Source: Amphichorda felina (Eukaryota > Ascomycota > Sordariomycetes > Hypocreales > Bionectriaceae). Taken from it: 64,000 nucleotides of DNA. Under the pieces are notes generated by a model. It was not told where the DNA came from, did not search any database, and saw nothing but the letters and a program-made list of their open reading frames with translations. The number at the start of each line of letters is the position of its first letter. Position 1 is the stretch's first letter. The stretch covers positions 124,001 through 188,000 of the forward strand of contig JAEMHR010000035.1 of assembly GCA_016490725.1 (NCBI GenBank), written 5' to 3'. Position numbers and translations under genes: made by a program. Of the stretch, positions 1-8,144 are shown piece after piece.

Positions 1-2
1 CC

Positions 3-581
3 GTATCGATCAGTCAACAAACTGGAGAGAGAACAGGTACTTTCATGATACCTCATATGTCAAGGGATTTCAGCAACGAAACACTCAAGCCAGTTTTTGA
101 GGTCAATGTTTCTTACCTGTTGAAGATGTTCCTGGATCATTTACCCTCACTGGGCGAATCCGACTTGGTGCCATGGGCGCGAGTGATCCGGGATCGAATC
201 ACCAACCCTGCAGCCCCTCAGGCCCGCTTCATTTGGTTCAGCCCAAGGTCCGGGGCCAATGGATCAGGCGACGTTGATTTATTCAGTTACCCCAAGAAGG
301 AGAGCTGGTTTCGAGTGATGGATCAGGCCCCGCTTCAGGATATCGTCCGCGTCATTTTCAACGACACAAGAGGCATCCGTTGGGAGTCACTTCAACCCCG
401 GATGCGACGGTGGCATGACACTGCCATGGCCCTGATCAAGAATCAAGATGTGCTACAGCAGGTGGAGTTGGATGAGGTCCTAGAAGCACCAGCCAGCGAA
501 AGGCGACTTGGGTTGTGCTCGCTGAAGGATGCCGGGTTCGTCCAAGATGACGAATTGGTTGAGCCATGGCACAAAGAATGA
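3..581 (+). CDS. hypothetical protein, 5'-truncated by window edge
   Basis: The frame is open from the first bases of the window to a TGA at 579-581. Methionines occur at 45 and 57, but the frame has no stop upstream of them, so this is more likely the C-terminal part of a longer gene entering from the left than a complete 178-residue protein. The visible part is rich in charged residues and Trp (for example VPWARVIRDR, IRWESLQPRMRRW), with no signal peptide, membrane segment or motif I recognise. Codon use looks like a real GC-rich fungal exon and contrasts with the AT-rich DNA that follows. Function unknown. Confidence 0.55.
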   Translation, partial: VSISQQTGERTGTFMIPHMSRDFSNETLKPVFEVNVSYLLKMFLDHLPSLGESDLVPWARVIRDRITNPAAPQARFIWFSPRSGANGSGDVDLFSYPKKESWFRVMDQAPLQDIVRVIFNDTRGIRWESLQPRMRRWHDTAMALIKNQDVLQQVELDEVLEAPASERRLGLCSLKDAGFVQDDELVEPWHKE

Positions 582-1073
582 AAAGGTCAGCGAGAGAGGT
601 GCAATCGGTCTATTTTCCTTTTCCTATATGGCTGTTTTGACGTGGAATACTGTTTCATCGCACTCAAGGATCGCCTTGTTCTGTTTAGGTTGGGTAGCTT
701 AGGTTTCGTTGGATGTTGGGCAATCTTGTTGGTCAACTAGCTCGAAGGTCTTTGATTCACGTATGAGTTGAGGGAAGGTCGACTGAGTTTCAATCATATA
801 GAATATTTCTATTTCACACCCTCTAATGAAAACCATCAGACTAATAGTTTCGCACCCACATAGATAGTTCAGTCTTCTATAATACCTATAATCTATAGTA
901 ATAATAGAGGATACGCTATCATACCTACCGGGTTTAGCGGTATCTTAATTAAGTAAGGCGCTATCGCCACTATTAGCCCTATATCCCTTAGTAGGATATT
1001 CGAATTATGGGGAACTTAGGGTAGTGTGTATTTTATGACATTTATATATATCCCTCTATATATCTACGTTTAT

Positions 1074-1150
1074 TAGGCAAAGCTGCTCCCTAAAGGTTTA
1101 TTAAGGCAACTCCAAAAGTGCTGAGGTATAGGTAGCTCCAGCTTTGCCTA
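1074..1150. repeat. 12-bp inverted repeat with 53-bp spacer
   Basis: TAGGCAAAGCTG at 1074-1085 is the exact reverse complement of CAGCTTTGCCTA at 1139-1150. It lies inside the AT-rich relic. It could be the ends of a tiny foldback or MITE-like fragment or a decayed hairpin; target-site duplications are not evident. Confidence 0.45.
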
Positions 1151-1323
1151 TTATGATGAGGGCGACTTTTCCCGATCGGATCGGCGATTAGCTAGAGTTA
1201 ATTTATATAGGAGCTTTAAATAGGAAAGATTATTCCATCGTAGTATCTAAATAGGAAGTTCAATGCTATCGTAGTAGAAGGACGAGCGTAGCGAGAATAT
1301 ATATATATTAGCCTCCCGGAGGG

Positions 1324-1425
1324 TCCTCGCAGTCAACGGAACCTCGCAGTCAACAGCAAGCCTCACAATCAGCAATAATCCTCGCAGTGAACGCCATTGG
1401 AAGCAGCCCTCGCAGCCACAGGCAT
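1324..1425. repeat. imperfect 18-19-bp tandem repeat, about five copies
   Basis: Successive units begin at about 1325, 1342, 1361, 1380 and 1407 with variants of CCTCGCAGTCAAC. The third unit reads CCTCACAATCAGC, that is G-to-A changes relative to its neighbours, as expected if RIP acted on the array. Unit length drifts from 18 to about 27 bp in the later copies. Confidence 0.5.
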
Positions 1426-2092
1426 CACAGGCCTCGTACAATCTATAATCTTCGTTAAATTACAGCTATTTAAGCAAGTTTTGGTAATACATGGCATAAT
1501 CCCGCAGCTCTGCCTATCCCTTTGGTGGCGTATCATCGCTAACAACACAGTCTTGTAATGGTTAACTATTATCTTTTGTCCACATTCTGTCCGTACAAAC
1601 GGGCATATACTCCTACGTATACCTGAGCGACTAGTTTGATCTCTCGCTTGTGTGGTAAAGGATGGTGGGCACGCTCCAAGTCAATGATGCCTGGGCTCAT
1701 TCCGTAAAGTGCCGACTGCCGACCCTCCCACACCGAGAGGCCCCAGCTCTCGCAAAAGGGAAGATTTTGTTGTTGATCTCGTGGTGAAGGAATTGTTTAC
1801 GAAAGCTGAATCCCTTCACAGCCGTGTTGAAGTGGCTATTATGACGCACGGGGCGTTTGCAGCCAATCCAGAACGAGACGCATTCCTCGATTTGACCATG
1901 CTTACGTCCTTGCCGGGTTCCAGTTTAGGAAATCCCCCGTAATATGATTGTACTGTGCATTGCTGATCCTTATATAATATCTTCACGATGGAAGGATTCC
2001 TTGTTGCGCCACTCTGATGATCTGGGGTACATAGAGTCGGGAATCACACGACGGTACATACGAAGCATGGACAGACTACCTGGAGGCTTACG

Positions 2093-2099
2093 TATAAAA
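2093..2099 (+). promoter_or_regulatory. TATA box of the secreted cysteine-rich protein gene
   Basis: TATAAAA stands 162 bp upstream of the ATG at 2261. It is followed by a pyrimidine-rich leader (CTCATCTCC, CTTCGTCTTCTCC) typical of strongly expressed fungal secreted-protein genes. The match is canonical; its use is inferred. Confidence 0.45.
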
Positions 2100-2260
2100 G
2101 ACGTAGACCTTTCACATCAATCCGCATAGTTTGCTACTCATCTCCAGGCCTCCTAGACATCTTCGTCTTCTCCCCATTAGCTAAGAGCCCAGCGGTTTCT
2201 TCTCAGCTGAACTTCTCAGAGATCATCTCCCGAATCTACATAACCACACAACGTTTAGAA

Positions 2261-2710
2261 ATGCACTTCACACTCCCCATCGGCTTTCTTTCCCTGGCCG
2301 GCATCGCCGTAGCCGCATCCACGGGCCCCAGCGGTGACGCCGCCGGCCTCGAGAGGCGCCAGGACTCGGCCTGGGGCAAGTTCTCCTTCTGCAACAGCTG
2401 CTTCGGCAACAGCTGCACCCAGACCGTCTACGGCCACTGGGGAGACGGCACCTCCGACTGCGACGACCCGGCCACGGCCTTCACCAACAGCGGCTACTGC
2501 GAGACGGAGAGCGGCACTACCATCGAGACGCCGGACGGCGATGGTACCTGGACCGTGGCCGACGGCTGCAAGGAGGGCGGGGACAACGACATCAAGCTGG
2601 GCACGATTGACGTCGGGGGTACGGTGCATGAGTGTTTTTCCAACGATGAGCAGTATAGCACCTGGTGTGGAAACCAGTTTGCCTGTCAGTTTACCATGTA
2701 CTGCAACTGA
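2261..2710 (+). CDS. small secreted cysteine-rich protein (effector-like)
   Basis: Single-exon gene for a 149-residue protein. The N-terminus (MHFTLPIGFLSLAGIAVAAS) is a clear signal peptide with likely cleavage after about residue 18. A short spacer ends in a dibasic LERRQ near residues 30-34, a possible Kex2 site. The mature part is acidic, Gly/Thr/Ser-rich and holds ten cysteines, starting with CNSC and ending with WC-x4-AC-x4-YC, an even number fitting five disulfides. There is no catalytic motif and I recognise no named family. The size, secretion signal, cysteine content and position beside RIP-mutated DNA fit the general profile of candidate fungal effectors or cell-wall-associated small secreted proteins. 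A long open frame on the opposite strand (2255-2737) is a composition shadow. Confidence 0.8.
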   Translation: MHFTLPIGFLSLAGIAVAASTGPSGDAAGLERRQDSAWGKFSFCNSCFGNSCTQTVYGHWGDGTSDCDDPATAFTNSGYCETESGTTIETPDGDGTWTVADGCKEGGDNDIKLGTIDVGGTVHECFSNDEQYSTWCGNQFACQFTMYCN

Positions 2711-3436
2711 GTTGGAGATTGGGAAAGGGGATATCATTGGGTCTGTGGTGTAAAAAGGAACCCCTAGCCGGACGAGAGATCAATGTCTCCAACGGCACTT
2801 GAGGATACTACATGTATACGAGCCAAAATTGAATGTAATTACTGAAAGAGAAAGTCCATCACCAAAAGTTCTGCTTGTCCGATTCATCTGGTTGCTCACA
2901 TACCGAACATGCCCCTGAGTAGTAGTGTCAGGTAGGTAATATTCCATCTGACGATAGAGGAAAGTATGCCTAGAATTTGAACCTCTCTAAAAGAAGGCAG
3001 TGACACTAAATTTAACTGCATGCGCATACATAATCCTGTGGGTATTCTGGACAGATCTGCCCCAAGGTAATGAGTCCCTGAGGGACTGACTGGTACTTCG
3101 GTAGTTGTATGAATTATTTTATCTTTTAGCCGTACGAATAGGGGCCAATATAATTACGTGGAGGATATGAGACAAATCGAAAAGTATTACTGATAAATTT
3201 ATATTCATCGAAGTACAATTATCAGCGCGGCAGCCGAGTGACTGTCAAAACCACTCCTCTCTGGCTACCCGCCCTCACCCACTCCTGATACTAGCGGATA
3301 CTGATTTCATGCTCATAAAAAAAGGTATATCCTCCTCTCGAAAGCCTGAAGAAATTTCAAAAATACTCTGCTCTGCTGACGTTTTTCTGGCCGTTTCATC
3401 CCACGCGCCAAAACGTTTTTTGGACGACTGTCCCCC
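2711..3436. other. intergenic region between convergent genes
   Basis: This holds the 3' flanks of the two convergent secreted-protein genes. It is moderately AT-rich (for example TATAATTACG and GATAAATTTATATTC around 3150-3215). No gene, RNA or repeat is evident. Confidence 0.5.
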
Positions 3437-4729
3437 TTAGACAGAGACGGTCCCGACGACGATGGAAAGGAGCGGGGCCAGGACGGGAGCCAGGAGGCCG
3501 CCGCTGAAGCCAGTCAGGAGGGGCCCCAGGGTGGCGGCGACGCCGGGGACGATGCCGGCCTGGAAGCCGCCGAGGACGGTGACCAGCTTGGAGGACTTGC
3601 TGAAGACGGCGTGGAGAGGGTTGATGAGCTTGGAGCGGAGGCCGACGCGGCTGGCGACGGACTGGGACACGGCCAGGATCTCGGCGAGGAGGCCGTTGAG
3701 GTGGGCGACCACGACGTCGGTCTCGCCGGCGGTGATGGCGATGCTGGAGTCGCTAGACAGCTGGGACAGGAAGTCATCGATCTCGACCTCGATGAGCTTG
3801 AACTGGCTGATGACGGCGGCCTGGGCCTCGGGCTTGTGGATCTTGCCGACCTCGACCTTAGCGACAGTAGCGTTAACAATCTTGGTGTGCTCCTTGACGC
3901 GGGTGACGATGGTCTCGAGGCGGCCTACGACGGCAGCCTCGGCGCGCTTGGTGGGCAGGGTGTTGGTGACGTCGGCGGGCAGGGCGGCGATGATGTCCTT
4001 GACGGGAAGACGGGCGACGATGTCCTGGACGGAGAGGCGGCTGACGATGCCATCGACGGTCAGGAGACTGACAACGCCATCGAGGAGATCGGTGGTGGGG
4101 ACCCTGTCGAGAAGGGCGCCAACAACGGGGACGGTGCCGACATCACGCTTGTTGGCGGGAGTGGTCTGAGTAACATCGCCAGCCATGGGTAGCTGGGCTA
4201 CGACATCCTTGACGGGGAGTCGATCAATGATGTCCTGGGGAGGGAGAGCGGCGACGATCTTCTGGGCAGGGAGGAGGTCCAGGAGAGCATCGGGGGACAG
4301 CTGGGCCAGGGTACCGAAGATCTCGCCGAGGAGCTCGCTGACAGGGAGGCTGTCGAGCAGCTCACCGAGCAAGGGGATGCCGCCAACAGAGTCGGTGATG
4401 TCGCGCTTCTCGGTGATGTCGCTGGCAGCATCGCCAGCAACGGGGAGGCCCTCAGCAATCTCGGCAAAGGGGAGCTGGGCGACAATGTCCTGGACAGACA
4501 GGCTGTTGACGATCTCCTTGATGGGGAGGCGGTTGATGAGCTCGTCGGTGGGCAGACGGGTGACGACTCCGTCGAGCAGGGTTTCGGCGGGGACAGCCTC
4601 GAGGAGGTCAGAGACGACGGGGACGTTGCCAACGACACCATCGAGCGTGTCGACGACGTCGTCGAGGAGGGGGGCGGCAGAGGCTGCGGTAGCTAGAATG
4701 GCTACGGAGTAGAAGCCGGTGGCCTTCAT
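3437..4729 (-). CDS. secreted repeat protein with three Lys-Arg (Kex2-type) bounded blocks
   Basis: Single-exon, 430-residue protein. I start at the ATG at 4729 because it gives a clean signal peptide (MKATGFYSVAILATAASA); the frame continues upstream without a better start. Residues about 20-262 are three blocks of roughly 90, 86 and 67 residues, each ending in KR (108-109, 194-195, 261-262). Each block contains tandem 9-residue units of the form xLPxx(D/E)(I/L)(V/I)x, for example RLPIKEIVN and RLPVKDIIA. Residues 263-385 look like a helical domain, perhaps related to hydrophobic-surface-binding (HsbA) proteins. The last 45 residues are strongly hydrophobic and glycine-rich. There is no cysteine, so it is not a hydrophobin. 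Kex2 processing in the secretory pathway is inferred from the KR sites. Processed peptides may act at the cell wall or a hydrophobic surface, as Kex2-processed repeat proteins such as repellents do. No RiPP-modifying gene lies nearby. Confidence 0.8.
   Translation of the reverse strand: MKATGFYSVAILATAASAAPLLDDVVDTLDGVVGNVPVVSDLLEAVPAETLLDGVVTRLPTDELINRLPIKEIVNSLSVQDIVAQLPFAEIAEGLPVAGDAASDITEKRDITDSVGGIPLLGELLDSLPVSELLGEIFGTLAQLSPDALLDLLPAQKIVAALPPQDIIDRLPVKDVVAQLPMAGDVTQTTPANKRDVGTVPVVGALLDRVPTTDLLDGVVSLLTVDGIVSRLSVQDIVARLPVKDIIAALPADVTNTLPTKRAEAAVVGRLETIVTRVKEHTKIVNATVAKVEVGKIHKPEAQAAVISQFKLIEVEIDDFLSQLSSDSSIAITAGETDVVVAHLNGLLAEILAVSQSVASRVGLRSKLINPLHAVFSKSSKLVTVLGGFQAGIVPGVAATLGPLLTGFSGGLLAPVLAPLLSIVVGTVSV
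3930..4640 (-). repeat. 27-bp coding repeats grouped in three higher-order blocks
   Basis: Nine-codon units encoding variants of LPVKDIVAQ recur in tandem, and groups of four to six units are repeated three times along the gene, separated by KR codons. On the plus strand the recurring core is GAC(G/A)ATGTCCT. Units have diverged, so the expansion is old compared with the ankyrin array at 25341-26054. Confidence 0.65.
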
Positions 4730-7700
4730 GATGAATGAGTGACTGGAAAATAAAAAGGAGTGACTGGTGTGAGTTGATTTGACAAGGAAAAAGAACGACT
4801 GAGGCTGAATCTGGATCTGACTGAGAGTGACAGAGTATTCAGAAGAACCGACATGCAGGAACACCTGGAGTTAAATGTTTTGGAACTGGACTCACCCGAG
4901 TCTGGGACCTGGTCCTCCTGCGAGTCTGTCAACGGTTTCAGGGGCTAATGACCCATGAGGTCACACTCTGGCCCGTCCGGTCTGCAGTCTGTAACTGGGG
5001 TAAAGGAGGGCCTCTCCATGGCAATCCATGCCCGTAGTATCGCCATGGTGTTGAGGCCTGTTAGCACTGGGTGCCGGTTGATCGTAATCAGAGAACATTC
5101 CGACGTGGGGTCCAGAGGGAGAGCAGGGGTCGTTGAGTATTTGATTTTGCTGGAGAAGCAAAGGGTTGACGAGGGACGAATAGCCATGGCCACCTCGCCC
5201 CATGGGTGATGGTTTCGATGTCATGCTGAACCATCATATTTGCCAGGTTTTATCCTCCTTCCCCCCTCCCACTTTGACCCCATAACGCCGCCATACCGTG
5301 GCCATGACAGCTTCTCGCCAGTCCTCGGGTGTTGAATCAACCTGCCAGCCATATCCACAGGGCATTATGCCACGCCGGGTCTTGGGGGGGCATCCGGCAT
5401 CGCCAAGACTGTCAGCCGGGGTTCTCCACCGCGGCCCCGGGGTCAATGCAGACCGCCATGACAGGTCAATATCCCAGCCAGTTCCCCATTGCCAGCGGGA
5501 AACATGAGCTAGCGCTGGGCTACTGGAAGTCTGACACAAGCTTGGGCCCCGGATTTTAACATCGCATATTGTGGTATCAGTCACTGATCACCATTGCAAC
5601 CCGTGGGATGATGGGATCTTCCGCTCCCCCAACGGATCGGTGACGGAAAGCGGGAGCCGACGGCAAACGCAAGGGGCAAACCCACAGTCGCACAGTCGCA
5701 CATTACCAGGGGAGATTGGTAATGACACCCAGAGGCCCAGAGGGCGCTGCAGGCAGCCGTAAACTCCCCAATGGCCGTTGATGACGATGCCCGGGGCCTG
5801 TTGTTGTTGGTTTTCCATGCGGTCCCCCTTGGCTTACCAGCCCTGGCTGGCCCTGACGATCTTTGCTCCAAGTGAGACATGCCAGATCAACGCTATCGTC
5901 GCACTATCTGATGTCACTGTCTAGGTCGAACTCTTGAGGACAAAAGGAAAAGCTCTGAATACTTGCGCACGTTCCCCTCGAGGTCCTTGATGATTGCGAT
6001 TTTCATTGGGTTAGAGGCAAACAAATTTCCAGCGCCTTCACGACCAAATGATGGCTGGAGAAGGTGTCATCATTTCTCTGAGTGCCCCAAAGCGACCCTG
6101 CAATTCGCAGACATGGGGTCTGATGAAGTCCCTTGTTTCGATCACACCCACCCGCAGCCACAGCAGGCTCAGTCAGCAGCATTATTCCTCTTCAGTCGCC
6201 GTATTTGTACTTCTTATATCCGCGCTGTGGCTATTTCCATCATGGGATGGCCGTTTCCTCCCTTATCCCTCTCGCCCGTCCGCCTTGCGCCGCACGGTGT
6301 ATGGCGGTTGGGACTTGGCCACCTTGGTCAAAGTTTCGGGCTGGAACTTGTCTAAGCATCTGGACTCCGGGAGGTTCTCCATTGCCAGGAAAGCCTTGAT
6401 GCGTAGCTAGAATAATGCAAGGTACATAGTACGTAAGAAGTACTATTGTAGCCATGTGTCGCCAGTGGTGCGGGCGTGGCGTCCAGACATATCAAAGACC
6501 CTGCGGATGGGCACGTGTTGATCGAGGAGGCCTACGATGCCATTCCTCATCTACTCAAACAATCGCAGATCGACCTACTATACGGATAGTATGTACCAAG
6601 ATGAAGATAGGTCAGTCGATATTTACCTTATTACCTATTCGTTATGTAAAGTACGCCATTTCCAGGAATCTTCCAGCAGCGACTTCCGAATTGCTAGGGT
6701 CCCCAAGTTGATCAAGCCCAAGGAGGGGAGATATTGATGAGCACAGGAACGTCACTGCCTGCAGTCACCCTGAGTCAGGAGTTATTACTGTTCGTTTCCT
6801 CTTGAAATGTGGACTGTGTGGTGCGAAGTACCCAAGTATTCCGTATGTCTCCTGTCGTCATACGTTGCCAACGGCACGCCACGGACTAAGACAACGGTTA
6901 CGCCGGTGAGACAGCGACCCTGCGGCTCCAGGATTCTAGCGGTCGGTCTGTTTGATTCACTTCCTCCAACGGCTGGCCAAGATGGACAGAGTTGAGCCAA
7001 CGATGTACTGATGACTTGCCCAAGCTCCGATTAGAGTAGGTATCAAGGATTCCAGCCTGCCAAATTTAAGCTGGCATCACCGTCCTGACCCTGGAGCGGC
7101 GCGGACGACCATGTGTTTGTTCGCGACTGTGTCGTTGACAGACCACTAGGTCCGTTTGGGCGATGAATATAACGAAAGTTGATTATGTTTCGCTGCCTGA
7201 GAAGTTTTCTGAAATCTGCATGCCTTCGCCGTCACGAAGACGATGCTCGAGTCGTTGGCCAGGTTCTCAGAGGTAACTTGGAGTTCCGGTGCCAGTACGA
7301 ATACTTCTTAGCACTATTGATCCACCCTTCTGTCCAAGGGTGAAGGGAGAACGGTCAAATCCGAATCATGAGAGAATAGCGAAATCTCCTCAAATGATAC
7401 GCCACCACAGGTTCAAAGATACCGTGAAGGGTTAACGATAGTGCCCTGCGTCTGAGAGATGGTCTTTACGGATGACAAGAGAAGATCATCGCCGCACAAG
7501 TGGACCTACGGTGGTGGATGTCAGCGCTGCGATCCTCCATGTCTGTTCTCCATTATAGGCAGGCTAATGTAGACCAACAAACAATGTGTTTTGTTGCAGA
7601 AGAACGACCCCGTACGGATACAATCGCTCTCACGGATGGACGCAGCCACATGGCTTCCATCTTGCGTGATTGATTTATCGTTGTCCCAAACCTGATGCAA

Positions 7701-8144
7701 CATTCAGGGTAAATCAGATCTTGAAAATGATATCTGGAATGGGTTAAGATGCGTGAAGTAAGCCGATAATTAGTCAGTTGTACAGATTAAATTGTGAATA
7801 CAGACAGAGCTCTGGAGACCCAATCTGGTCTGAGTTGAGGTTATTGAATCGCGGTGGACAGAGAAGGTCAAAGGGAGTCCAGACCGGGATCGAGTGTGGG
7901 AGGGGCGACAAAAGTGATCAGAATAGGTACTGCATATTTGCATGCCCTAGGCCCAAAGTATTCTGTCACCCCCAGCAGCGGTGGGTTTGGTGGGTTGGGG
8001 TTCCTTATCGAGACCCCGCCGCCCGATAAGGATTTTTCGCTGGAAATTTTTGGGTTTTTGCGCCGGCAGAACGCAGAACCGGCACACCGACGATTTACTG
8101 ATCAACCACACCACCCTTGATTGCCATCTCCTCAAGCCGACACC
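4730..8144. other. 3.4-kb intergenic region without recognisable gene
   Basis: Divergent promoter space between the repeat-protein gene and RRP12. It contains several 60-130-codon open frames on both strands, but none has convincing protein character, a signal peptide, splice structure or domain, and they overlap one another. No tRNA or tandem repeat was seen. A short lineage-specific gene cannot be excluded. Confidence 0.4.

Larger units (their letters stand above)
582..2260. other. gene-free AT-rich intergenic region, probable RIP-mutated repeat relic
   Basis: No supportable gene. From about 780 to 1320 the DNA becomes AT-rich with many TA dinucleotides and short stop-filled frames, unlike the GC-rich exons around it. 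This is what repeat-induced point mutation leaves of old transposons in filamentous ascomycetes. It contains a 12-bp inverted repeat (1074-1150) and an approximate 28-bp direct repeat (near 1218 and 1249) sharing AAATAGGAA and ATCGTAGTA. From about 1324 there is an imperfect tandem repeat. The last 150 bp is the promoter and leader of the secreted-protein gene at 2261. Confidence 0.5.

Noticed and set aside
1709..1942. 77-codon frame with some protein-like character
   Set aside because: Begins without an ATG, lies beside the relic region and has no splice partner or recognisable domain; possibly a gene fragment but not supportable.
2255..2737. 160-codon open frame antisense to the secreted cysteine-rich gene
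   Set aside because: Alanine/valine/glycine-rich composition shadow of a GC-rich gene; the sense strand has a signal peptide, TATA box and cysteine pattern.
3462..4192. Plus-strand frames of 235 and 193 codons opposite the Kex2 repeat protein
   Set aside because: They mirror the 27-bp repeats; highly biased Asp/Gly or Arg/Thr composition, no start context, no signal peptide.
3437..4729. RiPP precursor of the ustiloxin/dikaritin type
   Set aside because: Blocks between KR sites are 67-90 residues without a short conserved core, and no UstYa-type (DUF3328) or tyrosinase gene is nearby.
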